Source: Tachypleus tridentatus (lineage: Eukaryota; Arthropoda; Merostomata; Xiphosura; Limulidae). Taken from it: a DNA stretch of 64,000 nucleotides. The notes below the pieces were generated by a model. It did not search any database. It saw only the letters and a program-made list of their open reading frames with translations, and was not told the origin of the DNA. Below are positions 33,980-46,501 of this stretch, one piece after another (position 1 is the first letter of the stretch; every line of letters starts with the position of its first letter). A program made the translations under genes and the position numbers. Location: assembly GCF_004210375.1 (NCBI RefSeq), contig NC_134833.1, positions 45,440,782-45,504,781 of the forward strand, given 5' to 3'.

Positions 33980-36560
33980 ACATACTTGAATTTGAGGATG
34001 GCTACAGAAGTGCAAGGTGTCTTTAGAATTTTTGTTTTCTGCATTTCTGAAGTCAATATATTTGATGTTCTCAAGTGGGTGAGTGACCCTGTTATTATAT
34101 ATAAAGAAGTGTCTTGTTCTTATATTTCAAAACTGTTTATCTGTGACATGAAGATTTGAAGTTGACTTTATATGCACAAGTAATTTTTTAGAATTTCTGT
34201 ATGATTGAGCTGATAGATCTGATGTCTACTTGTGCAAATAAACTTTAAAGCCACCATTTATTTTCATCTTATATTAACCATTTGACTGGAACTGCTCTAA
34301 ATGTGTGCAAAATTGTTGTAAGCTATACATTGTATATGACACACCCCTATTCAACTGCTGGAAGTGGACCATACTGTATACAATGGACTAAAATGTTACT
34401 GTTTGTCTGTGTAAAGTATGAATTCTAGGGTGGCTTTGGAAGTGCAAAGGAATTTTTAGAATTTATGTTTACTACAACTTGTTTTTAGTCTGACATACAG
34501 GAATATGAGGGTGGCTTTTTGGAGTACAAGTAATTTTTTTAGAGTATATGCTTTCTTCAATGTGTTGGAGCTTATATGTTTACTGCCTAGTATAGTAGGT
34601 AAAGATGCTGTAATTCCTCTTTTTTATTCTGTATGGAAGCCATGCTATTTCTGACATATGGAATTTAAGGGTGATTTTGGAAGTGTGAGCCCCTAGAGAC
34701 TTCCAGAATATTTACTTTCTATATTTAATAATTGGTAGATTTGATATCCCTTAGTAAGCATACCATTCTTGAGATTTAATTTCAGCATTTTTGAGTCAAA
34801 TATAATATATTTTCTGACACATACAAATTTGAATATGACTTTCAAAGTATAAAAAATTTTGTAAAATTTTTATTTTCAACAGTATGTTAGAGCTAATGGT
34901 CACTGATTAAATGACTGTGGAGACCCCTTTATTTTTCTGTCAAATCTTTATTGCATAACTGTAACATATCTAAATATTTTATATATATATATTTTTTCCC
35001 TAACATTTTGGAACTAGTAGATTTGATGCTCCTCAGTGTAGTGAGCAAATGATCTTAGAAACCCATTCTTTTCTTTGAGTTTTTGTCATGAATATGAATT
35101 TTAGAATTGTTTTGCAAGTGCAGATAATACTTGTTTCCTATAATGTGTTGGATCCCATAACTTTGATACCCCTTTTTATATTCTTTATTGAAATTGCATT
35201 CTTTGATATATGATAATGTTGAGAGTGTCTTTTGGAAATGCAAGAAATATTTTATAATTTTGTTTCCTTGAACATATTTAAACTAGAAGCCTTGATTTCT
35301 TATAGTGGCAAAAGAGTCTGGACATTCTTTTTATGTTCCTGTATTAAAGCCATATATTTTGCAACATAGCTAGTGATTCTATGCTTCCTAACAAGTTAAA
35401 TACCCTAGATATTCTTAATGTATTTTTTTTCATGAAATTTGTTTTTTATGTGAATTTGAGAGTGACTTTGGAAGTACAGTTGTTTTTTGTATAATTTCTA
35501 TACCTCACAATATGTTAGAGCTAAAACATTTGACACCCCTTGTTGGGTAAATAACCCTGGGGACCCATTTTTCCCCTTCTTTTATCACATTTATGTTTTT
35601 CAATGAGGGTGACTTTTGAAGTGCAAATAATTTTTTTATAATTTTTATTTTCTGAACATATTGAGGTTATTTGATGTCTCCTAGTTGATACACATTGTTT
35701 TCTCTGAACAACCACACAGACATCTATTTTTTTTCTTCTTGTATCAAATCTGTATTGCTTGTCTGGGACTTGTTTCAGAACTGTCTAAAATTCATTAGGA
35801 TTTATTTTTACTTTAACATGGATATTCTCACCTTTAGGGGGTAAACAAACCTAGAGATCCATTGTTTTTACTTTTCTCAGGTAAAACATGTTCTTTGTTG
35901 GTTACATGTAAGTTTGAGAGTGGCTTGAAAAGAGGGCTTGAAAAGAGCAAGCAATTTTTAGAATGTTTTTTTCCCACATTGTGTAGTGACTAAACAACCA
36001 TAGAGGTCCTGTTTTTTTTTGGTAATATCTTTATATATGAGTTTGGTGGTGGCTTAAGAATTACAAATAACTTGTACTGTTTGGTTTATGCAGTATGTTG
36101 GAGCTAACAGAATTGGTACCTCTAATTGACCATCAATTTTTCTTGTTATTTTAAAACCACATTTCTTTTTTATTTGAAGCTACTACATAGATTGAAGAAA
36201 TTGTTAAATAATTTTTTTTTCTAATAGATTTGATTCCCCTTGGTCAAGAAATAGCCAAATAAATATGTTTGTTTTCTTCTGATACTAAAGCCATATTGCT
36301 TTTCTGGGATGTTAATTTGAAGATGGTTTGAAAAGTACAAACAATATTTTTTTGAATGTTTGTTGTAGAATGTGTTAGAGGTAATATATTTGGAATCTCT
36401 CCTTCCCCACTGGTTGACAGTCCTGGAGACCATTGTATATTTTTTTATTATTATATGTAATATATTCTGTTTGATACATATGTGAATTTGAGGGTGATTT
36501 GCAATCTACAAATGTGTTTTTAGAATTTTTGTTTTCTAGGTGTTATAGGTAATACTGATG
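33980..36560. repeat. Irregular long-period tandem repeat
   Basis: About 13 diverged copies of a block like gaatttgagggtggctttgg then aagtgcaaata-attttttagaatttttgttttct, then atgttggagcta, a gatttgat-cccct part and a catattgctttt-gacatatg end. Block starts are near 33988, 34420, 34501, 34661, 34824, 35096, 35212, 35452, 35601, 35910, 36039, 36312 and 36483; spacing varies from about 80 to 310 bases. No coding capacity. Confidence 0.7.
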
Positions 36561-38819
36561 CTATTAATGTGCACTCTAATAATGAGTAAAGCTTTGTTGG
36601 CTTCACTGACTGTTAGCCTCAAATATGATCAGTGGAACCTCATTCAAATGTATATGTTTTATAAACTTGACTTTTTCTTGCTTATCTTTATCACTTCATG
36701 CTCTAAAACCTCTTCTCATATTTATTTGTTTGTGTGCTAAAATTTGTTACAATTTTTTAAAAATACCTTTTTGTGTTAGGTAAAACCACAAGATACTTAT
36801 GATACTTTAATCTGTAAGTATAATGTTATTTTCTTCAATGCAATTTAGATAACTTTAAAAAAAAAAAGCAGTACAACATAAGACTTGATACTACATATAC
36901 ATCTCAGTTAAGAGAAAATGCTAACAATCGGGGTGTGCTGAGTTGGTTTAGTGTATTCTAGTCATTATAAGTTAGTATGGTATAATTAGTTATATTATTT
37001 ATTGGGCTAAGTTTTAGTTGTGATATATATTTGATGAGAAATGTAATGTTTGAAAAATGGCTATGGTTTTAGTGTAAGAAAACAACTGAAAATTTGTCTA
37101 TCTTTCCATATGTTACTCCTACTTTTTTTGTCTTTTTCATACTTAGAAAGTATTCCTTCTTAAATTTTTGTTGAAGTGTATTGATTTTGTCATTGTTTAT
37201 TTGATTAATCTTTCATTAAATTTTTCTGTAAAGTTTTTTTTTGCTGCACGAATTTGAAGATTGTTAATTCTGATGCAGATATTTCCAACAATGTTAGAAC
37301 TTCCACATCCTCTTGTAATTCTTTTTGATATAGCCATTATTGATTAACAGACTTATATTGTTGTTGCTGTTATTTGCTTAACACCTGCCTTTTTTTTTTC
37401 CTTTCTGATTTTGAACAAGATAGATCTTTTGATAGAACTGGTTCTCTTCAGTGTCTGTTAGTCATAATCCTACAAAAGCTTCTCATGGTTTCATGTCTGT
37501 TTTTTTTTTTGTCCCAGTTTCTACCTTTTGAGTGGCTCAACAATGAAGTAGACAAAATGAGTCTTGTTGATCTGCTCATTGACTCTCTCTTTTGCTGTCT
37601 GGACATTTGGGGATCATTTAAGATCATTGTTCATCTGTAGGATCCTTTGCTTCAACTTGTGTCTCTTGAGTACCCATTTAGTACCAACATAGTGTTTAAT
37701 GCATCAGAATTTTAAAGTAACATATTTCAAGGTACACTTCAGCCATTTCCTGTGGTATTGCAAGCTTTGAAGTTGTGTGTTCATATTCTTTCTTCCATAC
37801 TAACTACCAAAGATATCCTTTATGCTTCGAGGATGATGATCTCACTTCCCAGTCAGTTACTTGGGGTGCACTTACATACATTAAATCCAATGGGATCTTG
37901 CTAGTTAATGGTGTTTCTACTTCATATTTTTCTTTATCTGGACAGCAGGATCTCCTTTTCTTTTTCTTCTTTTTTACTTTGATTTTTTTTTTTCACAAAT
38001 GCCTCTGTCAGGAATTATGTTGCTGTATTGAAAAACAACTTTTCTTTTTGGATTCCTTATGAAACATGCTTTACTTCAATATGTTACAACTTTGGGTTAT
38101 TCAGCATACTTGAAGCTGGTTTCTGCCTCCTTCTACACCATTATTCTGAGCTCATTCACATAGACACTCCACTATGATTGCTTATAGTAATAATCTAGTT
38201 AGAATTCGTTCTCAAATTTTTTGTTTTGCTGTAGTTTCTCTGCTTCATTGGCTTCATTCTTAAAATATTCACCTTTTAGCTTGACACATCTCAGTGTGTT
38301 AAAAATTTTGGCTAACTCTCTCAAGCTCATTGTTTTCTTTATAGAGTTGATCTTTCATCCATTGATTTCTCAGTACATTTACAAAGATTTGTGCATTTAA
38401 ATGGTTATACTTTTTGCATCATCAACCAGTCTTATTGTTTCCCCATATTGGTTCCATTTCAAAATCTTAAGAGAATCTTGCCCTTTATGCATCCCATTTA
38501 TTCTGCCTCATTCTTTGGGTCCTGCACTGTGCTAGTTACTCAAAATGCCATGTTCTTGACTTGCCTAATCACAGCTTCACCTGTTGTATCAACTTTCTAA
38601 TGTGGAGCCAGTACAGTTGCCACTGTTGAATCATGTTATATGACATACTTGAACATATATTTTCATAACATTCAACACCAATTGAAATTTCATGTACTTT
38701 TTACCATCACATCTCTATTCTCCTGTATTCAAGTTATAGCTTCCTTCTCAGACATCTGATGCCAGTTAAGGCAACTATTCTTTTATGATTTTTCTTTTCC
38801 TTCCCTTTCCAACTACTAG
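36561..38819. other. Non-coding, T-rich; unidentified decayed repeat possible
   Basis: Pyrimidine-rich sequence with short frames at 37374-37640, 37775-38062 and 38391-38600. Their style (few CpG, many TG/CA) resembles the DIRS and LINE remnants nearby, but no domain was recognised. Confidence 0.35.
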
Positions 38820-38824
38820 CAAAT

Positions 38825-39830
38825 GACCACGCATTGATGATTCTGTATGGTCAAACTCAAACTTGAATCTGTTCTGCAATTTTTAATTACACATTCTTTA
38901 ACTGAAAAACCCTTAGGGCAGATGTCTCCATTTTTTATTCAGAAGGATTTGGAAGGTCTTGCTGGCTCTCCTAAATTGGTAAAAAAGTTATGGTCTGGGG
39001 ACATTTTAGTGGAAACATCTTCATCACAACATTCCAAACTCCTCTTGAAATAAAGGCTATTGTGGATATACCCATTGAGGTTACTCCTAATTCTACTTTG
39101 AATTCTTCCAGAGGAGTTATAGTTGAGAAGGATTTAAAGACCATTCTTGAGTCAGAGATCTTTGCAGGTTTTACCAGCCAAGGTGTTACAGCCATGCATA
39201 GAATTTTTACTTGTAAAGACTGGATTATGGAGTCAACAAATGTTCTGATATTAACATTTACAACATCATGTCCTCCTACCACAATCAAGGCAGGATATCT
39301 GAATTGTAAGGTACAGCTTTATATTTGTAATCCTGTTAGATATTTTCATTGTCATTCAAAAACATCTTGCCATGGTTCCTTGACATGTGCCTGTTGTGCT
39401 GGTAAGACCATGGTGCTTTTGAATGCCAACTAGAACTGCATTGTATTAACTGGAATGATCCACATTCTTCCTATTTTACTTCTTGCCCTAAATGGGTAGA
39501 AGAGAAAGAAGTACAACGTCTAAAGACAGTTCACAATATTACTAACCCAGAGGCTGGGAAATTAATATTCCCAATTTTGTCTTGGACTTATGCTGCTGTA
39601 ATCCATTCCACTACTATAGTAGAAGTTCAGACAGACTTTTCTGTGCCTCCTACAGAATCCTTAACAGTACATCTTAATCTAGTACCCTGCAAAATCAAAC
39701 AAGTTAACAAATCAGTATCTACTTCTACCTCTGTCTCTACCACATCTTAAAGTCATTGCCAAACTTCACCTCATTCAAGCCCAGGTGTTTCCTTAGGGTC
39801 TTCCTCTCTTGATACCCTAAAAAATTAAAC
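38825..39830 (+). pseudogene. Element A ORF1 (gag, zinc-knuckle)
   Basis: Recognisable pieces: DILVETSSSQHSKLLLK (about 39000-39052), SSRGVIVEKDLKTI (39108-39150), TNVLILTFTTSCPP (39238-39280) and IKAGYLNCKVQLYI (39285-39325), then three decayed CCHC knuckles up to CPKWVEEKEVQRLKTV (39484-39530). This matches the nucleic-acid-binding ORF1 protein of Jockey-type elements. Frameshifts near 39050 and 39420; the first knuckle has lost residues. Confidence 0.7.
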
Positions 39831-40001
39831 AACCCATTCATTCACTTCCTCAGTCACTGGAATGTATGTCTACAAACTCTGACCTGCCTACTCAATCCAG
39901 AGCAGGATCACTAGAGAGTGACCGACCCACATCCAGTAGAGAAAAAGCGTGGTTGCAAGCAGAAGGTCTCTGTGCCAAATTCTCCTAAAAAACAAAGAAA
40001 A

Positions 40002-40690
40002 ATGGGCATACTAATCCAATGGAACTGTCGAGGTTTTCAATAAAATATGAATAATATCAAGGATTTGATCAACTTTTATCATCTCAAATGTATTTCTTTG
40101 CAGGAAACATTTTTAAATCCTACTAATACAGTTACAATTCAACTATACTCCTTATACCAAAATGACAGGCCATGTGTAGGACAAGGACATGGGGGAGTAG
40201 CACTGCTGGTTGATCAGTACGTGCCCACCCTGTCCTTGTCAATGAATATGCCCTTGGAGGCTGTAGCCATTTGTATCTTCTTGGGTTGTACCATCACTGT
40301 TTGCTCTCTGTATCTTACCCATGGAAAAAATTATAATCCATCAGACCTTGATGCCCTCATTGAGCAACTGCCAACCCACTTTTTAATTTTGGGAGATCTT
40401 AATGGGCATAATCTCCTCTTAGGTGGTTCTAGTATTGATGCGAGGGGTCGTGCTATAGAGCACATGCTCTTGAATTACAACCTGTCTCTCTCTAATACTG
40501 GCACTTACACTTATTTTCATGCATTCCATCAGTCATTTACTGCTATAGATATTTCTGCTCCCCTTCACTTTTTCTTGCTTTTCTTGGGAGGTTGACATCA
40601 ATCCATGGGGTAATGATTATTTTCCTATCATATTAAGAGATATTGGCTGTAGTCAGTGCCACCTGACTCGTGTGCTTTGATGGAAGTTAA
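40002..40690 (+). pseudogene. Element A endonuclease domain
   Basis: From ATG 40002: ILIQWNCRGF with N of the first motif, a stop at codon 14, then open to 40595. ISLQETFL carries the catalytic E, GDLNGHNLLLG the D/N motif; YSLYQNDR, GGVALLVD and TAIDISAPL follow family order. The closing SDH motif region near 40600-40640 is frameshifted. Confidence 0.75.
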
Positions 40691-41639
40691 ACCAGGCCAA
40701 TTGGCCCTTTTTTACTGCTCTTTTGGAACTTGATCCTGCCACCTTATGTAAATCATCAGTAGATGATTGTATAGCAGCAGTAACTAACTGTATTGTTCAA
40801 GCAGCTGCTCAGTGCATCCCCAAAACCTTGACATCTTTCCCATCTCATCCCTGCCCTTGGTGGAATTCTACTTGTTCTATAACATGAAAAGCTCAAAAAC
40901 ATGCTTGGGATAAATTTCATAGATATCTCATGCTTACAAACTGAATTGCATATCAGCAAGCTCGTGCACAGACAAGGCAAGTTAGATATCATCTCCAGAA
41001 GGCATCTTGGATTACATAAAATAAACTCCAGTATTTCTTCAGCCACCAGTTCAAAAGTTATATGGGACAAGATCTGGAAGGTGAATGGATGGTATACTTC
41101 TGCCTCCCTCTCTATGTTAATATCCAATGGCCATGAAGTTGCTGATGTTCAGAACATTGCCATTACTCTTGGTGAATGTTTCTCTCATGTACCTAGCTCT
41201 TCAAACTCATCCCCTTCCTTCTTAGCTTCTTTTTAACTGATCATCTCTATGAATACAATTGCTCTATTACACTGGTGGAACTCAAACTTGCACTTCGTCA
41301 GTCTTGCAATACACCAGTTGGACCTGATGATATACATTATGAGATGCTATGCCACCTTTCTCCTGCCTCTTTTACTATTCTGGCTGGATATGACAGGAGA
41401 ATGTCTTTCCTGATGCTTGGCACCTGGGAAGGATCCAAAGATTCCTTTGACGAATTGTCTTGGTAAGATCTTGGAGAGGATGACTACTGCTCATCTTGTT
41501 TGGTTCCTTGAATCAAACAACCTTCTCTCACTCACTTGTGGATTCCAAAAACAATGCTAAATGATAGACCACTTAATTCACCTTGAAATGTCAATTGTAT
41601 GTTAGGAATTCCAAAGTTTACATCACTACTTTGAGAGTT

Positions 41640-42048
41640 ACAGGTGATCTGATGACAGATTTATTTGCTTTTATGTGTCAGGAGATCAAGTGTTATATGG
41701 TGCTTATTAATTTCAGGTATGTATCCCTTCCAGAATATTTGGGTTCATGCTAATCATTTAACTTCACTGTAATGTGGGGGGAATAGCTTGGTGTGGCCCC
41801 CATTATAACTTTGGCATATTTTGCCTTTTCGTCCCATCAGGCTGTTTATCAGTTTTTATATCAGCAGTTCTTAAGTTTATTGTTATCTATTTGGGGAATG
41901 AATCCCAAATGATTTTGGGGTATTTGATACAATTCAAGAAATTATTGGGCCTCAGATGTCTTTGACTAACCAACATTCCACACTTACAAAGGTTGTAAGC
42001 ACTTGTCTCTATTGGAGCTTCATTTGCACCCCTTTCAAGAAAAAACAA
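41640..42048 (+). mobile_element. DIRS fragment in unit 1
   Basis: Resembles 5820-6280 of the complete DIRS element: gggttcatgctaatca with ggttcatgcttatca, and tttggggaatgaatcccaaat with tttgagggatggctcccaaat. Confidence 0.5.
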
Positions 42049-42057
42049 TCCTCAAGG

Positions 42058-45000
42058 TAGATTACTGTATATGGTGAGGGGAGCTTCCAGAGAAGGTTCT
42101 GTACTTTCAGTTTGCCTTATCTGGGATCTGAATATCAATTCACATGTGTGTGTAGCAATCTGTGAAAGGAAGGAGAGAATCCTGGTGATTGAGGGGTTGA
42201 ACACCAGCACACAATTTTAACCTTGAATTCCTGTAGATGGGCAGACTTGGGGTGACCATCCAGGGTCAGTTGGCTGGTCCACTTGGGCTAGGGTTAACCA
42301 AGTACCAGGTTTGATGTTCTCAACAGGTATTGTGGACATTATATCTGATGCTGGTGTTTGAGTATAATGCTCACGAAACCCTGGTGTTGCTGTAGTGTCC
42401 TTGTTTGAAATTGTAGTGCATCCCCTCTTAGGGCTTCATGGAAGGTGGGGTCAGTGGGCACTGAAATGTAGCATCTTTATTATGGATACCCCCTTTTATG
42501 AAAAAACAGATCATAAGAAAATGACCACACATGGACGACTATTGTACAGTCATCACAGTCAGATTTTGTACCTCAATTTCTAATTATCCATTCTTTATCT
42601 GAGAATTCTTCAGGACAGATGTCTTCCTTTTTTATTAAAAAGGGATTAGAGGGGCTTGCTGGCTCCCTGAAGTCAGTAAAGGAGTTGTGATCTGAAAATA
42701 TTATGGTGGAAACATCTTCACCTCAACATACCAAGTTTCTCTTGAAATTGAAGGAAATACTCATTGAGGTTACTCCCCATACAACTGTAAAGTATTCCAG
42801 AGGGGTACAGGCGAAATGGATTTAAAGAGTATTCCTGACTCAACGATCCTCACTGATTTCTCTAACCAAGGCATTTCTACAGTCTGCTGAATCTCCACTC
42901 ACAAAGATGGAAGTACAGTACCTACTATTATTCTGATATTGACATTTACACCACCACGTCCTCCTGCCCCAGTGAAAGCAGGTTACCTGAACTGTAAGGT
43001 ATGTCCATACATTCCCAACTCTCTCAGATGTTTCCAGTGTCAATGGTTTGCCACTGAAAACATCATGTTCTAGTTGTTTAACAGGTACTCATTGTAGTGG
43101 CAAAGACCACAATGCATATGAATGCAAACTATAACCATGCTGTTTTAACTGTAGTGGTTCACACCCCACTTACTCTATTTCTTGCCCTAAATGGGTGGAG
43201 GAGAAAGAGGTGCAGTATCTTCTGCTCAGAGGCTTGGAAGCTATTGTCCCCAACTTCATTTTGGACACATGTTGCTGTACTCCATTTTACTGAGGAATCC
43301 TTTGGCCTCCATGATTAAAAGAGATGACAAATTTATGTCTACTTCCATCTTTGTCCTTGAAACTCCTTCCAATGACTGCCCAGTTTCACTTCCTTTGGCT
43401 TTAGGTGTTTCCTTGGGTTCATCTTCTTCTGCAGCCCTGAGAAGTGAAACAACCATTCATTCATGCTGGAACCTTAGTCTGCAGACAGAGACCTGAGTAC
43501 TTGACCTAGGGGAGGGTCCATGTAGGTCGATAGAAAAAAAAAAGATCAAAAAGAGAAGGGTTCTCTGCCACATTATCCATGTAAATAAAATGGCCACTCT
43601 GATCCAGTGGAACTGTCAGGGTTTTGTTCAAATATAGACAACATTAAGGATTTGATTGATGCTTATCATCCTGTGTGTCTCTCCTTACAGGAAATATTTC
43701 TGAAACCTGTTGATACAATCATTCTTTAGCAGTTTTCTTTGTACAAAATGACTGGTTGTGTGATGAATGAATGCATGTTGGGGTGGCACTGCTGGTTAAT
43801 CAGCATGTGCCCACTTTTTCTTTGCAACTTGATTCACCCTTGAAGGGCTGTAGCCATCTGAGATTCCTTGGGTTTTACCACTGTATATTCTCTCTTCCTG
43901 GCTTCTAAAGAGACCTATGTTCAGTCAGATCTTGATGTCCTCATTGAGCAGTTACTGTCTCCCTTTTTAATCCTGCAGGATTTTAATGGGCTTAATTTCC
44001 TCTGGAGTGGTGAGGTATATTGATGGGAGGGGTCATTCCATAGAGCATATGCTCTTGAAACACAACCTATCTCTCTTCAATACTGGTTCTTATTTTCATG
44101 CACCTAGGCAGTTTTTTATTGCTATTGATCTTTCTACCTGCTCCCTTTACTTTTCTCTTATGTTTCTCAGAGGATTAACAGTGACTGTACCCCTATCTGC
44201 ATTCCTTGATGGAGTTGGATCGGCCAACTGGCCCTCTTTTGCTGCTGTTTCAAAACTTGATCCTACCATCATTTGTAAATTATCAATAGATGACTATGTG
44301 GCAGCAGTGACTCACTGTATTGCCTAGGCAGCTGCTCAGTGTATTCCTAAAACCTGAACATGTTTCCCACAGAATCCTTGCCTTGGTGGAATACTGTCTA
44401 CCACATGGCAAGGAAAGCTCAAATACAGGCTTGGGATACCTTTCGTACATATCCAATACTTTTAAACTGCATTGCATTTCAGCAGGCCTGTGCATCTGCT
44501 CAGCAAACCAGATGTCAAAGCCAGAGGAATATTTGATTAAATACACCTCTAGCATCTCTTCTACCACCTATCGCAAAGTTATATGACACAATATTTAAAA
44601 GGTTAGTAGACAGTATACTTCTGTTCCCCTTTCAATCTTGCTCTCTGATGGCCAGGAAATTGCTGATGCCCAAAGCATCACCAATACTCTTGGTGAAAGC
44701 TTTTCTCATGTATCTAGCACTTTTTCTTCATCCCCCCATCTTCTTAGCCATCAAGACACTGGCAGAGCAATCATCTCTTTCATTTTTGGCTGATCATCTC
44801 TGTGATTATAATCACCCCTTTACATTGGTGGAACTCAAGCTTGCTCTTCATCGGTCTGGACCCTATGATATTCATTATGAAATGTTGTGCCATCTCTCTC
44901 CTATCTCTCTTGCAATTCTTCTGGTTGTATTTAACTTGATATGGCAGGAGAATGCTTTTCCTGATGCTTGATGCCATGCTATTGTACTCCCTTTTCATAA

Positions 45001-46494
45001 GCCTGAGAAGGATACCAAAATTCCTTCAAACTACTGTCCAATTGCTTTAATGAGCTGTTTCTGTAAGACCTTAGAGAGGATGGTTAATACTCATCTTATT
45101 TGGTTTCTTGAATCAAACAACCACCTCTCACCCACCAAGTGTGGGTTCTGATGACAGAGCTTCGCCATGGACAACCTGATTTGACTTGAAACATCAATCA
45201 GGGAAACTTTTCTCAAGTGATGACATCTTGTTTCTATATTTTTTTACCTTGAAAAAGCTTATGATATAACGTGGAGGTATGGCATCTTGTGACACCACCA
45301 CTTGTATGGGTTGTGTGGCCATTTACCCATTTGTATTAAAGATTTTTAATGAACCAGCAATTCTAAGTTTGTATGTTGTAAACACTTTTCTGCTCTTTCC
45401 CACAGTCTTTTCAGGGCTGTGTCTTGAACGTTACACTTTTTATTGTAAAAATTAATGCCATAAGTGGACAACTCCCCCTACAGTTGAAAATGGTCTCTAT
45501 GTCAATGACTTCCACATTTTGTGTCAATAAACGTGAGGTTTATTGAATGGCAGCTACAGACTGCCCTCAATCACTTACTGAAGTGGACAACAGCAAATGG
45601 TTTTACCTTTTCTCACTCCAGAACCATTTGTATGTACCCCTGCTTCCAATGGGATTATTCACCCTGATCCCAAGCTCCGTCTCGGAAAAGTAGTGGTGCC
45701 CGTGGTCCCCGAAGCAAGGTTCTTGGGGCTCAACTTTGGCTGTAAGCTGACCTTTATTCCACACATAAGCAGCTATGTGTCATGTGTACAAAGGCACTGA
45801 ACATCTTCTGTGTTCTCTTTTCCATTTCTTGGAGAGCAGATTGATGTTCTATGCTTAAAATCTGTCGTGCCTTTTTTTGATCAAACTGGACTATGAGTGT
45901 CTGGTCTATGGCTCTGCCAGTATCTCGGCCTTGAAGATGTTGGATCCTGTTCACCATCAGGGGCTTTGGCTCTGCACAGAGACCTTCTGCAGTTTTCCAG
46001 TCTAGTGTTTGTATATGAGTCTTATGAACCTCCTCTTTACCTTCACCATTTGCAAACGTCTTTACTGTGTTCTTTAAAACTTTGAAGCTTACCACAGCAT
46101 CCTACCTGGAGTTTTGTTTTCCTTTCTCAATGGGCCAAGTGTTTTCAGAATAAGTGGTGTGCCATTGTTCCTTTTGATCTATGTTTCCAAGTACAGTTGG
46201 ATGAATTGGGTCTTTCCTTGGATAACATAGCTTTATCCACTGATCAACCCATCCCCAAATGCGACCTCTCTTTGAGCCATCTGAAAAAGACAGATACCCT
46301 TAATTGAAAGTATAACCTTTTGTTTGCCAAACATCTTTTGAACCATCCTTCCATTTCCTTTTATACAGATGGTTTGAAATCATGTGACTCTGTGGGCTCT
46401 GCCATGGTTTGGTGGTTGCAAACAGAATCCACCTCTGCAGTTTCTGTGTTCACAGCCAAATTGTACAGCATTTCTCTTGCTCTGGATGCCTTTG
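42058..46494 (+). mobile_element. I/Jockey-like non-LTR retrotransposon B, copy in unit 1
   Basis: Starts with the family's 5' UTR (42058-42481). ORF1 begins ATGGATACCCCC at 42482, frameshifted, with knuckle remains at 43029-43160 and CPKWVEEKEVQ near 43183. Endonuclease: LIQWNCQGF at 43600, DFNGLN near 43980. Reverse transcriptase: IWQENAFPDA (44938), SNYCPIALMSCFCKTLERM (45027), FFYLEKAYD (45238), LYVNDFHI (45496), where the usual YVDD is YVND, and VVPEARFLGLNF (45700). RNase H: FYTDGLKS (46353) and VFTAKLYSISLALDAF (46447-46494), where the catalytic E of AEL is K. Non-LTR elements with a C-terminal RNase H belong to the I group and its relatives. Many stops; inactive. Confidence 0.8.
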
Positions 46495-46501
46495 TCTGGA
46501 T

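Larger units (their letters stand above)
38820..41451 (+). mobile_element. I/Jockey-like non-LTR retrotransposon A, 5'-truncated
   Basis: ORF1 (gag), apurinic-type endonuclease and the first part of reverse transcriptase in order on +. The 5' UTR typical of the family (see 42058, 60931, 62806) is missing, so the copy is truncated or recombined at about 38820. The reverse transcriptase continues into array unit 1 to about 41600. Contains in-frame stops. Confidence 0.75.
41452..46501. repeat. Array unit 1 (5050 bp)
   Basis: First of three direct tandem units. It contains the end of element A's reverse transcriptase (41452-41600), a DIRS fragment and element B up to RNase H. Its junction to unit 2 is ...ggatgcctttg-tctggat-gaattgtcttgg, where tctggat (46495-46501) is filler. 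Left and right original breakpoints share cctttg (41444-41449 and 53094-53099). Confidence 0.92.

Noticed and set aside
33980..36560. CRISPR-like array
   Set aside because: The sequence is eukaryotic, blocks are long and diverged, and spacings are irregular; nothing like cas genes is present.
38391..38600. Possible DIRS recombinase piece at 38.4 kb
   Set aside because: A few residues are suggestive, but no block could be aligned with the two DIRS copies.
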